NCBI RefSeq assembly: GCF_024713975.1
Contig: NC_091102.1
Coordinates: 7,817,001-7,881,000 of the forward strand
Source of the DNA: Paralichthys olivaceus
Taxonomy: Eukaryota > Chordata > Actinopteri > Pleuronectiformes > Paralichthyidae
Direction: 5' to 3'
DNA length: 64,000 bases
The stretch's first letter is position 1. Every line of letters starts with the position of its first letter. Below, piece after piece: positions 38,101 to 50,100 of the stretch. The position numbers and the translations under genes were made by a program. The notes beneath the pieces are model-generated. The model ran no database searches. It saw nothing but the letters and a program-made list of their open reading frames with translations, and was not told the DNA's origin.

Positions 38101-41100
38101 GTTTCCGATGTGAGATGTGTGACGTTCTTTTTCCCTGTTAAAAGTTTTTTAAAGTAGTTTTTCCTCACTCTTGGTCAAGGTTAAGGGCAGAGCATGTCAC
38201 ACCTTGTTAAAGCCCTATGAGATGAATTGTGATTTGTGAATATGGCCTATACAAATTAAATTTGATTGATTGATTTGAACAAATTGCTGTTGGTCAGTCA
38301 AATGTCTCAAAATGGTGAAAAACGCATTTTGCATCTTGCTACTTCAAGCTGACTTATTTTTTGCTGGTTATGTCTCACCACCAATCCAAAATCCAAATAC
38401 ATTAAGTTTTCTGTGATACACGTCACAGGAAAGCAGAAAATCCTTACGTTTGAGAGTCTGGAAGAAATAAATATTTGGCATTTTAACTTGAAAGTATTTG
38501 AATAATTGTTACATTTTTGTCAAATCTCAAATCTTTATATTTTTACAACACTTTTATACAAGATAGTAGCAAGTAAGTTGTCAGTAAGTTGTCAGACTTG
38601 GAGTGATATATTTCTATCTGCCTGCTCACACTCTTTCCAGAAACTTTCAGTCAGAGTGGTGATTTTAACGTCTTACAACCGACTCAGGTTGTAAAAGGTG
38701 TCTGGTCCAATCTACCTGTAACGTCTAGTTAATTATTATCACAAGATTCACGACAGCAAAAAATACTAAAGATGAGCCATGTATCAATGTGTAATCATAT
38801 TTTTCTGTTTCTATTCTGCCTAAACACAAATATGCAAAGCTTTAATCAAATAATAATTTATATTTCTGCTATCCCTTTTTTTGACACCACTGATGTAAAA
38901 CAGTCAATTAACACTGCATTATACTCCACACCACTCTCCACTGTTCATCCCTTCAAACAACAGTTGTTATTTAGCGCCCGTCTGCTGTTTACCAAGGTGT
39001 CCACAAAGTACACAGTTGGCACACTGGTGTAAAATATCGGAAACAGCCCAACAGAGTGTGTCTGAGACACCAGGAAATTAGTCCATGTCCTAACGACCTC
39101 TTCAACCATCACATCATTCAACCAAATGGGGGAAAAAAGGAGATATGAATGCTAAGTCAGTTATCAGCCATGCACCTAAACACATGTACACTTACTTGGT
39201 TGAATGGTCTGCAAAAACCCTGCTGTGGAACAATACATTATACAAATATCCTGTGAAGAGAATTTTAAATAGGTATCTCATTAGCGCGGTAATACAAGGA
39301 GGCTGACTGAATACTGCAGGGCCGTTAATGTGAGCGGAGAGATTCAACATGAGGCAGAGCAAAAACTTAATTAGCACATCCATATTCTGGCCTGATACCT
39401 ATATTCCTTCATCTTTGCATCATCAAGACCACTTTTTCCACAAATAGACCCGTCGGAGCACTAAGCAGAGTTTGGAACAGAAAGGATGCGTGGTCGTGAG
39501 ACATAATCTTTCAATTTAACTGACCTAATAACGAAATACGGTACGCTTCCTGTTTAATGCAGAATCAACATGGATATCCAAACCATTTAGAATAGCCTTT
39601 AATACCAGGTCTAGTTTACAAACCAACACAATCTGACAATAGCTGCAAACACGCAACACAAAGAAACAAAACACAGGATGCTGTGCAATCTGATGAAAAG
39701 TAACACTGCTGTATGACACTGTGGTTTCTTTTGAGTGGTCATTAGCAAACTGCCTACAGGCTAGGTGGAAATTTTACTCCAACCAAATTAAAATGCAGTT
39801 TCTTCAGGGGTGGCAAAGTAGGAATATTGAACTACTTCCAATCAGCACATGCACAGGTCAGCCATGATTCACTGCTGCAGTTTATTGGTGCTGACAACCT
39901 AAATCCAGATGTAAATTTAACACCTAGGATGCTGATATTAGCATCAACTGCTGATTATTCATGTGTAATTGGCATAGCAACATTTTAACTAGTTTCCTCT
40001 CTGGTCACTGTATCTTCTAACCATTAGCGCCAACTGCTCACAAACTGATCGACTACTCATTAAAGTCTGTCAGATTTATTACACCGCGAAGGAGGTAATG
40101 TTTTCTGTTTAATCTGTTGTTGTGTGTATTATTGTATTAATGTAATATTATTATTATTGGTATGTTGGATTGTTTGTCAGCCGAAATACGAAATAAACAA
40201 ACATAAGGTATCTTTAGAGGACTGATATCTGATTCAGCCATGATTCACTGCTGCAGTTTATTAGTATTGAAAGTTCCATTGTCACCACAGACACATTAAT
40301 GGGCTTAAAGTATGAAGGATGAATGGGTAATTTTTATTTGCATTACCATTTTAAAGCAGCCATTGCTAAAGTGCACTCCAAACAGGCAATGTTGTGAAAG
40401 TTAGAGGTCTCTTTAAAATGTTTTGTAGTTTAAAATGCCCTAGGATCAATTATATAAACTAATGTGAGATAGAACAAATCAATTGTTAAAAATGATATAA
40501 TAAAATGAAATGTTCTGTAGTTAAATACAAAGGGTTCCCAGTTTTTTAGGAGATTAATTTGCTGGAGATTTTGCAGCGAGCTCTGACTGATACAAAAGCT
40601 TGGAGAAACCCGGACAATTGGCTACGGACTTTACCCAGAGTTTGCCTTTCACACATGCACGACACAGCGGGAGGTTGTCTGCACAGACTCTTTCACAACA
40701 GCACAGAATACTTGCATTATTCAGGTGAGAAGTTGAGCAGCCAGATGCAGCAGGCAGAGGCAGGAAGTGACGTAATAACTCTGCTGTGCAGACATTGTGA
40801 TTTGTTTAGAAACTGTGGAGCAACTCATTCTATCTTTTGTGTTCACACATGCACCTCCTCCAGAGAAATACGGAGGATCTGTGGAGTCCAATGCATTTCT
40901 GAAAACAGCTATAATGTAACTTACATTATTCCGAGTTTCACCCACTGACGTTAACCTGCATGTTATCTAACCTGCATGTGCTACCATGTGATGTGACTAG
41001 GGGGCATGTTATCTATTTTGGGGAGTATCTGATAGATATAGCCTAGTAGTTCATCCATGCTTACTGATGCTCCCAATATTACCAGACACATCAAAGTCAT

Positions 41101-44100
41101 CAGGAACAACATGGCAATTGTTACTACCTACCTACTCGTAGGTCATCGACCAATCATAAGCTCTTCTCAATCTCGTTTTAAAATGTTAAATTCCCCCATT
41201 TGGTCGGTTTACCCCTGAAATCTACAGTACATGGTACATGCTCTTGAACTCTGACTTGTACCTTGGAATTTAGCAAAACAGGTTCAACGTGTGTTTCTCT
41301 ATTGTAAATGGCCTGCCTTCAAAGCTAAGTGTGCTGATCCGAAAAAAAGAAACATTATTTAAATGTTTTTTTAAACGAGATCTCCATTTTACCGTGCTAT
41401 GTTTGAACAGGGCATTGTGGTTTTGCATTGTTTATTCAGAAATGAACCTCCAGAAAAAAATAGTTTTCTTATTAGTTCTAACTCCCTTTATCCACAGAGA
41501 AAAAACTTGTCTGATTGGAGCCTTCACCGAGGACTCCTCAGTACTTTGAGGTGGCATGTTCTGAATGCATTACCGCAAATTATGCATTATTCATAGCAAC
41601 TATGTTTACATTAATGAATATTCATGGTGGAACTACAAGGCTGGAATGAGGGTGGAACTGTAAAACTGATTAAATGAGAAAAGTAGCAGTGGTGACAGAT
41701 TTATTTCTCATCTATTCTTTAAGTAGCCTAGTTTAATAAGTCAATCATTATTTTTGGTGCAAGAAGGTGTTTCCATACATACAATGGATCTCATTGCCCA
41801 AAATACTACCACACAGAAAATGTATATATTCACAACATTTAGTGCTTTAACTCACTTGATTTAAAGAGTGTAATTTAGCATCACCCCTGGGTTACAACAC
41901 AGCACATCATTGCCTGCAAAGTGATAATATCATTGCTTCCGGCAAAGTTAGCCTGTGATTCTCCTTGTAACAATGGTGAGACTTTAGTGTATTTGCATCA
42001 TAAAGAAATCAGTCTTCATCACCATTGAGGCCTGAGACGTAGAAGACGAATTGCATTATTTAAACAGACCAAACATTTAAAAGACACAAGTAACAGCTCT
42101 GTTCGATATCTTATTTTGATTTATAAAGAAAGTGAAAAAATTCCACTCAAAACAAAAACACGGTCAGAGCAGGTCATAAACATGTATTTTGGAAAATGGG
42201 GACACTTTGGACCATTTTGAGACATAGTAATAAATATCAGAAAAATATCTTACTTTCACACATGTAGAATGCAGCAGGACATTGTCCACATCAGACGTGT
42301 TCACAAAAACAGGACACAACAAATAAATTCTGCTGCAGAGATCACAGGTTATTGTTTTAAACCCACTGACACAGGCAACGGCCCTTATCACCAAAAGGAT
42401 TTTGCCATCTTTCCAAAACAAAGTCTTTTAAATCCTAAAATATTAGCATTGTTTTTGTGTTGTTTCTTTTGTTTTGCACCCATTGCATGTTAGAAACTCC
42501 ACCAACACACCTAATTAGCCGGAATTCTCACATGGGCTCATTCGGACGTTTGGCAGTTGGCTGGGAAAAATTCCCAAAAATGCTGGGGGGGAGAAACTGA
42601 CTTTGAGATTTGCATTCTCACATAAAAATGTGTGGTGCATGTCAGAGAGCAGCTAAAGGTGGTAAAAACACCTCCCCAACTTACTTCACTGTAAGAGCAA
42701 AGGAGAGTGAAAACCCCCCTCCTCTGCAGCAGCGTTACAACGGACTAACCTCATTCAAATACAAGTCAATGTCAAAGCACATGAGTCTGAAAAAGACAGT
42801 GTCATCAGGCTGTGTCAAGCTGTGTCTTGCCCGGCCATGAAACCTGCAGAGTGAATGGTAAGAATGCCCTGCCTGTTATTATTGTGGCCTTCCGGAAGTG
42901 GGCCTCACTACCCCTCCCCGAGCTCAGGGGGGAGGTGAGGGGTGAGAAGTGGTTGGGGGTGGGGGGGTGTCACACAGGTACAGTCTGTGTATTCACTGGA
43001 TCAAAACTCCTGCATGCACTCGCTGCAGAAAAAGGGTTAATCTGCACACACAAAAAATAACTCATCCAGCAGCTATGAAAGGATCCAAAAAATAAATTAC
43101 ATATTCAAATGAGGCAGATTAACAACAGCCCCATGCAGACTCTTCAAGTTAGGAAAAGTCAAACAAAAGCTTGGCCCAACTTCTATCAAACTGTAGTTTG
43201 AACTGAAGTTCTACTAAACACTGGTCCACCATTGTTAGCTACCCCCCTACCCCCCAACGGGACTGTAAGCAGAATTCAATCATCACAAACGTGAAGTTAG
43301 CATCTGAACCAAGCAACTTCATAGACTCGCAGCCGGTCACATTCACACAGCTTTATTTATTTATTACAATTGTTTTAATACAAATGTATTTCAGTGTTTG
43401 TGAAGGGCGAGCTCCAGCCCGTGGTCGGCCGGTGGAATATGCTGAAGTCCGCACTCCGGTGGAGGCAGGCCCGCATGAATAACACAACAGGCTGCCGGGA
43501 GCTCTCCCTCTGCGCCGCGCACACAAAAGGCTGAGGCAAAAAAAAAATGCTCTGCTGTAAAAAAAAAAAAAAAAAAATCACATCGAGCTCCGTGTTAACA
43601 GATCTGCCCCCGTGTGCTTCACCAAACAAAGATATCTCCCCCCGGACACATGCACACAAACAGCGGTTAAAAAAGCACCGAGAGCCGCCGCCGCCGCCAC
43701 CGGGCCCCGGAGCACCGACGAAATGAATATGCAAAGCTCGTTCAAACAGCTCCGCCGAGCATCAACACAAAGCCCGAGCGCTAGCAGGCGAGCTAACGCT
43801 AGCCCCGCTAGCATCCTCGCTTCAATCAACCTGCGCTAGTCAAACATCTAAATATGTCAAACACGAGCGGAGCCGCGTCGCCGACTACTAATAAAATATG
43901 CTAAACCGCGTTAGTGGGCGCTGGTATGAATATGTAGCGGCGTACACACGTCTAATCACACAAAGGGGGGAGGCATGTTTCCATGTAATTTGCCGTCGCA
44001 CCGCAATAGCTCGTTTCCTCCTCTTGTCAAATTACAGTTGGAGTCGCTGGGTGTAAAAAAATAAAATAAAACTCCAGCAGCTCAACACCGGCGGTCCTCT

Positions 44101-44245
44101 GCGAGCCAGCCTCGGTTTGATCCGCGTCCCCATTACGATACATTGCGACTAACACAGTTTGAATATGAGTATGAATATGTAAAATGCTGTAATCATTACC
44201 TGGTCCTGAACTCTCATCTTGACTCGCTGCTCCTCCGTCCGCCAT
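29169..44245 (-). CDS. pou2f1: POU domain class 2 transcription factor 1 (Oct-1)
   Basis: Fifteen coding exons on the minus strand stay in frame: 44245-44200, 36085-36020, 35407-35316, 34637-34548, 33439-33266, 32784-32685, 32555-32485, 32282-32121, 31586-31445, 31249-31104, 30765-30580, 30446-30341, 30239-29915, 29803-29718, 29416-29169 (TGA). They encode 679 residues. The start [13 protein letters not shown] matches the long human isoform. A Gln-rich N-terminal region contains [12 protein letters not shown]-like and [20 protein letters not shown] blocks. The POU-specific domain spans about residues 240-314 ([26 protein letters not shown]). The POU homeodomain is about 341-400, with helix 3 [14 protein letters not shown] Ser/Thr/Ala-rich C-terminus ends TASKAQ, as in human. 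Role: binds the octamer ATGCAAAT and activates histone H2B, snRNA and lymphoid genes. Intron 1 is 8.1 kb. Confidence 0.96.
32652..32659 (+). promoter_or_regulatory. Octamer site ATGCAAAT in pou2f1 intron
   Basis: A perfect octamer, the binding motif of the protein this gene encodes. It lies in the intron between the exons at 32555 and 32685, 26 bp from the latter. Confidence 0.35.
33020..33075 (-). repeat. Dispersed repeat family A, fragment (copy 6)
   Basis: On the minus strand it contains the GAGATTATGTTTTCACCCC-like opening block of family A only. Confidence 0.4.
33228..33252 (-). promoter_or_regulatory. Paired octamer-type sites beside a pou2f1 splice donor
   Basis: TTTTGCATGAT and ATTTGCATGAT occur in tandem, the second (33245-33252) a perfect octamer. 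They lie 14 bp inside the intron from the donor of the exon starting at 33266. Confidence 0.35.
34950..35180. promoter_or_regulatory. Candidate conserved enhancer in pou2f1 intron 3
   Basis: A dense cluster of transcription-factor-like words: a perfect octamer ATTTGCAT at 35009-35016, homeodomain-type CTAATTAGC at 35053-35061, TTGATTAATC, an RFX X-box-like GTTGCCTGGCGACA at 35087-35100, and ATTTAAAT. There is no repeat character. This is the composition expected of a developmental enhancer; function is inferred. Confidence 0.35.
36186..36211. promoter_or_regulatory. Triple TGCAT cluster near pou2f1 exon 2
   Basis: TGCAT occurs three times in 26 bp (TGCATATTTTGCATAATTGC and onward), 100 bp 5' of exon 2 on the minus strand. 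These are POU half-sites in an arrangement that could bind POU dimers. Confidence 0.3.
36940..37110. promoter_or_regulatory. Candidate conserved non-coding element in pou2f1 intron 1
   Basis: It contains a perfect octamer ATGCAAAT at 36966-36973, TGCATAATTTAAA, CTATAAATATTTATC and TTAGCATATTAATTGG, with no repeat character. It may be an internal enhancer or an alternative promoter; the CTATAAATA word would suit the latter. Unproven. Confidence 0.3.
38100..38275 (+). mobile_element. 3' fragment of a dispersed teleost retroelement-like repeat
   Basis: The piece includes TTTTCCTCACTCTTGGTCAA, CACCTTGTTAAAGCCCTATG, GAATATGGCCTATACAAATT, and a terminal GATTGATTGATT run. This order, ending in a short simple repeat, is a common 3' tail of a dispersed element in percomorph genomes. 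It is truncated and non-coding. Confidence 0.55.
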
Positions 44246-44287
44246 TTTGAATATTTAACCCGAAATCCCAGCCCTGAGCCTGGCTGC

Positions 44288-44324
<37 letters not shown>

Positions 44325-44330
44325 TGTAGC
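43400..44330 (-). promoter_or_regulatory. CpG-rich promoter / first-exon region of pou2f1
   Basis: CpG-dense sequence such as GCCGCCGCCGCCGCC and GCGCTGGT flanks the initiator exon at 44200-44245. Upstream on the minus strand lies a (CA)n tract (44291-44320 as TG). This fits the start of a ubiquitously expressed gene. Confidence 0.5.
44291..44320. repeat. (TG)n microsatellite upstream of pou2f1
   Basis: Fifteen TG units, 46 bp upstream of the pou2f1 ATG, probably in the 5' UTR or promoter. Confidence 0.95.
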
Positions 44331-44499
44331 ACACACGCACACACGCGTGCACGCACACACTCACACACACACAGCAGTGTAACAGAGTGTGTGTTGTTAG
44401 TTGTGACTTATTTACATACTTAAATAATCATCTCACTGCTTTTAAAAATTACCCAGAAGGACGTGGGCGGATCTGAACCACAGCACGTTGACACCTTCT

Positions 44500-44500
<1 letters not shown>

Positions 44501-44532
<32 letters not shown>
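44501..44532. repeat. (CAA)n microsatellite
   Basis: About ten CAA trinucleotides in the pou2f1-gpa33 intergenic region. Confidence 0.95.
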
Positions 44533-47163
44533 GGGTTTTATTCGTGTGACATGAAATAAAAAAGAGCTCTCCGTGACAAGTCGTGCAAACATTTACAGCA
44601 AATTAAATAGAGAGTTAGAATCGCACATGATGAAATACTAAGAGCCACGAGAGTGAGAGTGACAGAGCATTGTCGGTAATGAGTCATATTTGGATTTAAT
44701 AACAGGCTGTGTCAGACAGATGAGTCTTCAGCTGGTTCCAGATCAAGGAACATGTATTTGATTGATTGATTCACTACTCAGAGTCATGTTAAGGCGATTA
44801 ACTTTGTGTTGAGATCGGTACAACAACATGACACACTTTGTTAATTAAGTTTTATTATCACAATCATCTTCGAGCTCTAGTTGAAAGCTCAAGTTGTATG
44901 TATTGCATACATTTCCTCACCTGTGACTGTGAGACTTTCTGTCATTGATTACAGTCGTACTGTACATACATCAAATCTATTGTTCATGTTGCACACACCT
45001 TCTTACAGGTTTATAATATTTACCTGTTTAAGCAAACACACTACGGTAAAGGTTTGTCTAAACCGATTCAGATATTGACCCTGTTTCTGATTTTGATAAG
45101 GTAAAGGTTAACGTTATCATGGAAATTGTTGTACAATAACAGGTCAGCTCAGCAATGTAAAAGAAAAAAAAATAAGAAAAATGAAATAAATAGAGCTCAA
45201 ACTAAATACAATACTTCATCTCACATAGTCTGCATATCTTTATTCAAGACTTTTAGATGGAAATCTCCCCCCTGGTTTGTTAGTCTGTGAGCGAGATAAC
45301 GCAAAATCTACTGAACAGATATTCCCAAAACTTGGTGGAAGGATCAGACATGGACCAAGAAAGAATCCATTACATTTTGGCATGGATCCTGAAAAAATGG
45401 CAGATTTCCTTCTATTCCAGCCACTTCCTACATTTTACCCAGTGTGATTCACTGTCCATATAATTACATCACCTAACTAGATTCCCTCACCCAGTGAAAC
45501 AGATTAACAGGTCAAAGATGGATGTTTACACATGGACTGTACCAACATTATTTACTCTTTTTAATTTCAAATTACAAACACTTTGTTTTACAACCTGAAT
45601 TATCCAGAAGAAAATCGCAAATGGACTTTATTTTCAAAAACCTATTTCCACTATTTAGAACTATTGAATGTGTATTAATATTTAATAAATATTGTGTTAA
45701 TGATTTAAATAATGTGAAACCAGCTATAATATACAATACTTATTCATTAACTGTTTATACACCACTTATGGGTGCTTCATGAGTGAGACAAATATTGTAA
45801 AACTTTAAATGTTTAGTTTTATGTCCTTATGAGTTTTAATGTTTTATTAATTTAGTATTATACTTAATTCATAGCTCATATTATATATTTTTTTACATGA
45901 AATGGTACATATTCATTAGGCGATTGAACAAAAGTTGTAAATAAAATTGTTTAATTCCATACTGTCTCTGTGTTTAATGAAGTTGAAAGTATTGTCTAGT
46001 GTACCAGTGTTGTGGATGAGAACAGGTCAGACTTCATACTGCACAGAGGGTGGTAACAGAGGGGTTAATGAGGGCTCAGCAGTTAATGTTTGCCCTGGGG
46101 CTCCTCACCAGGTTAGTCTAATTCCATACGATCGGAACGCAAGAGGCATCTTGAATCGTAGGAAAAACAGACATGTAAAACTGTTCAAATGTAAATGAAA
46201 CAAGATTAACAAGTTAAATATGTGAACATGTCAATATACTGGAACGGCCCTTTAATTGAACATTTGCTTTTAGAAGGGTGATAGTGTGTTATTATCTATT
46301 AACAGCCAATCACCCAGAACCAGCAGAAACCAGAGCTAATTAAAGCAGCAGGGTCAAAGGTCATCATCCCTCAGGTACCTTCATGATGTTTTTATATTGT
46401 CTGTGATTTGCTGAACTAAGAGACAAGTGATCATCTCTTTGTATAGAACTCCTGCAATGGGTTCTGTGTAATGCTGCCCCCTGCAGGGCAATTTGAGCAA
46501 AACACCAGTTGTTGGTACATAATGGACACAAATACGGCTTTGTAGGAAGATAAAAACACACTGACTGTGATCAACTGAGCTTTTTATTCCAGAATATCTG
46601 TATTGTTTTAATACAGAGTTGTTCACATTAGTCAGACATTACTTTTTTTTTTGACAAACACTAACACTTCACAATCATTTTTCCATCCCAAACCTTTCTT
46701 TATTTTTGAAAATATATAATATGTTTATATTTCTTACTATTGGTAATATTGTTATCACTACTATATTGTTTTCAGTCATTTACTCTGGCATACCTGTAGA
46801 CTTTATATGAGGCATTATAAGAGGAAATATATATATCTGTAAACATATTTGTTGACTGCTTCAGTGTGGTTTGCAAAATATGTATCTAGTGCTCATATAT
46901 GCTGAATAAATCTGTGAGTGTCAGTTAAAATGCTATGTTTGTTCAGACTGTGTTTGTCATGTTGAGGCATTCACACTTCTTCTTCGTCAATGATTGGTCC
47001 TCTGGTGACATGTGATCCGTACCTATTGCCTTTTTAACTGGAAGAGTCATAATCTCTGTACCTGGGAGTTCACCGTGAAGGTTAGGCAGGCTCTCGCTCC
47101 TGGACTGAGACCATCAGTTTTAGATATTTTTTAATGTCTGGATGATTTTATCCCATTACAGCG
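44533..47163. other. Intergenic region between pou2f1 and gpa33
   Basis: Head-to-head spacing between two divergently transcribed genes. It holds a family A repeat at 45270-45425 and AT-rich sequence. STYXL2, which lies between these genes in human, is not recognisable here. Confidence 0.6.
45270..45425 (+). repeat. Dispersed repeat family A, copy 5 (best preserved)
   Basis: It contains GTTTGTTAGTCTGTGAGCGA, CGCAAAATCTACTGAACAGA, AAACTTGGTGGAAGGATCAG, ATGGACCAAGAAAGAATCC and CATGGATCCTG-like blocks in order. It serves as the reference for the other copies in the window. Confidence 0.65.
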
Positions 47164-50100
47164 ATGACGACAAAGAAGCAGGTTGGATGGCGAAAGCTGT
47201 TTCTGATTCTCACAGGTTGGTTTCATACTTTTTTCATTCTTTCTCTTTTCAAAGAACCACCACACCCCTGTGCCATTATCACCTGTGTTAATCATTAATC
47301 TAACGTATCGCTACTCAACCGGAAGTAGGATTTGGTTTAACTCAAGAAAGATCTGCAGATTAAACTATTTATACCATTTCAATTTATTCATTTCTATTTA
47401 TGTAAAATATACATTGAATACAAATTACATAATGTAGTTTGAGTTGTTCAGATTCAAACAATTTCTCTCTGGAGTAACATGTCACAAAATTGTATGTCAT
47501 TAATTTCACAAAATAATCAATAATATTATAATAAAACTGAGGAGGGCAGAGACTGGTTATCTGTTATTAGGTACTGCTTGTTGTTTCAGTGCTGCCCTGC
47601 TGCAGGAGCTTAGAGGTTTCTATTCCTGAGCGTGAATACATGGTTGCAAGTGGAAGTGACGTTTCCTTGACCTGCTCCTTCATCCCAGCTCGAACAGGCT
47701 ACAGCACACTCGTCCTCAGTTGGGAGGTCGACCCCGAAAATATCAACGATCCAATGGTAAGAGTTCAATCTAACTGCCTGTAAAGATACATGTCATGGGA
47801 ATATTTTGTAAGTGCGGAAATATTGTGGTTGACCTGCCATGTTGAGTATTTATGGGCCTGTGGACATTTAGTTTCCTGTGGTTTTGTCAAGTCAGAGAAA
47901 GAAAAATGGTTGATGAGGTCATCAGGGTTATTTCAACTGCTGGTGGGATTGTAAAGTAAAACCTGTGGGCGTGAAGTGTTATGTTTCTTTATTACCGATA
48001 ACGTTCTCAATCACATTCTTATTAACTCCTAACTCTAAAATGTTGCACACTAAAATAAACCGGTGAGTTTCGATATGTATATAACAGACTATTGTTGAAT
48101 TAAGTCCATGACAATATCACTTCCTTAAATGGACAAGGGACACTTGCCAAAACCGATGATTCACTGTAGTATATAATATAGTTAAATTTTTTTAGGGTGT
48201 CCTTTCAATACTTGATAAGTTACAAATGCAAGTTCAAAGTAAACAAGTTAGATAATAGTATCTTTATTAAAGAGTAAGTTGTCCTGTATTAATCTAATTA
48301 AAAACATTTTGTCCTTCAAGTGACAGTTGAAATATTTTACTAAGTGAAAATGTTGCATCTGCATCAGGAAGGTTAGGGAATCACTTAAGTTATTGAGGTG
48401 CATCCTCTGAAGACCATGAATATCTCATGGTGAATATATCTGGTAACTCCTCATATAGGGGGCAAAAGCTCTGGGTTCAGTGGTTTGCTGCCAACTTGTG
48501 GAAACTTGATTCACTGAAGGGTCAACGTTCAAACCCAGCAACACAATTGTATTAAACTTCTACCAAGCAACAGCGCCCTCTGCAGCCACTAAAGAACAGA
48601 GCTCTGACTGTGTTGTCCCACTCACTTAATGTATAAACACAACTGAATGGTGAATATTACCCATGATCCCCAGCTTCCTGAACCAGAAGAGCTGCTGCTG
48701 TGACAAATTCACCAAACTCTGTTTTGAATTTTTCAGTTTCCTCACTGAATCGTGGAGATTAACCCTGTTTTTTAATGACTTCTTAGTCTTTTTTGTCAGC
48801 TCAGCATTCTTCTTGAACTTGCTGGACCTAATTCTGTTGATTTAACCTGCGACTATCAATCCCACACTTCTCACACCTGATCATACCCAAAGTTTCAGAG
48901 TTACAAAGAGCAACAACAGACCTTTAGGGGGAATTAAAAAGACATTCTCCCTATAAGTTTGCATAGTGTTGCTTTATGACTACAGTCAATTGTTTTAAAT
49001 GACCTGTATTGTCCAACTGACAGCCCATCATCTAAATAAATACATTTTACAGTCACATGCGACAGATACAAAAACTCAACAGAGAAGTGGGGAATGCTTC
49101 AATAATCATTTTGACATTTAATCAACAATTGATTCATTGATTCATTTAGTTCAGTGCATATAACTTTTCACTCTGTACAGCCTCTTATACCTCACATTTA
49201 TGTCATGGTTATTTGTGGCACAGCACTGATTATATTGTTAACACATTTTATTTTTATATTATATTGACCATTAAATTGTATATTGTCTTAGCAATAAATG
49301 TTGTTTGTGTTTATATCACCAGAAATCTGTGGCCACCTACTTTAAGAATAATCCTGTTGACATTGCACCTGCCTATGAAGGCCGAGCCACTCTGGAGGTC
49401 GACCTAGAAAACCATGTGAGCACACTCACCCTGAACAAGGTGACCGTGAAGGACAGCCGTCGTTACCAGTGCAGTGTCTTGATCCCCAATGACGACGAGG
49501 GAACAACAACTGCCGCCACTTCCCTTTTGGTCCTGGGTGAGAGTTAACCACTGATGTACTTTATTTATCTGTCTGCTGTGAATGAGTGTATTCATACATT
49601 GCCTCCATGATTATATTGAATGAATAGAGCTCCCTTTAAATAAAGTGACTGTTTTTCATTCTGCTTTCTCTCAGTGCCGCCCTCTCCGCCGGTCTGCAGC
49701 ATACATGGGAAAGCAGAGTACTGGAAGGACATCTCCCTCACCTGCATCTCTGAGCAGGGATCCCCGAAACCTACCTATGAATGGAAGAGCTCCAGTGTAG
49801 AAAACATTCCCAGAGTACTTCCACCTAGGGCAACTCAAAGTATGTTTCGTTGAGGCAGAAATCCAAGAGTTCGTTTTCCATTCATCTGTGTCAGAATGAA
49901 CGAATGGCTCTTCATCTCATTGTGTTTCAGAGGACGGGGTTCTGTCTCTCTTCAATATTTCCAGAGAGACGTCAGGGTTCTTCACTTGCATGTCAACAAA
50001 TCGAGTCGGCACTGCCAGCTGCAACATTACCTTAGCAGTAACACCTGGTGAGTGTTAAGACATTATTTACACACTCATCTCTTCACAATGAGCCCTCAAA

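Larger units (their letters stand above)
36086..44199 (-). other. pou2f1 intron 1 (8.1 kb)
   Basis: Long AT-rich first intron. It holds perfect octamers at 36966, 40336, 41991 and 42608, octamer-like ATGCAAAG at 38832 and 43729, one truncated repeat at 38100-38275, a family A fragment at 40083-40115, and CpG-rich sequence toward 43.4-44.2 kb next to exon 1. No other gene is recognised on either strand. Confidence 0.7.

Noticed and set aside
40559-40948. Open frame of 129 codons in pou2f1 intron 1
   Set aside because: No homology or splice-site logic is apparent, and it sits in AT-rich intron.
43375-43839. Open frames in the CpG-rich region next to pou2f1 exon 1
   Set aside because: GC-rich sequence is poor in stop codons. 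The peptides are low-complexity, and the true first exon at 44200-44245 is clear.
44330-47100. STYXL2 remnant between pou2f1 and gpa33
   Set aside because: No phosphatase motif or in-phase exons could be recognised on either strand.
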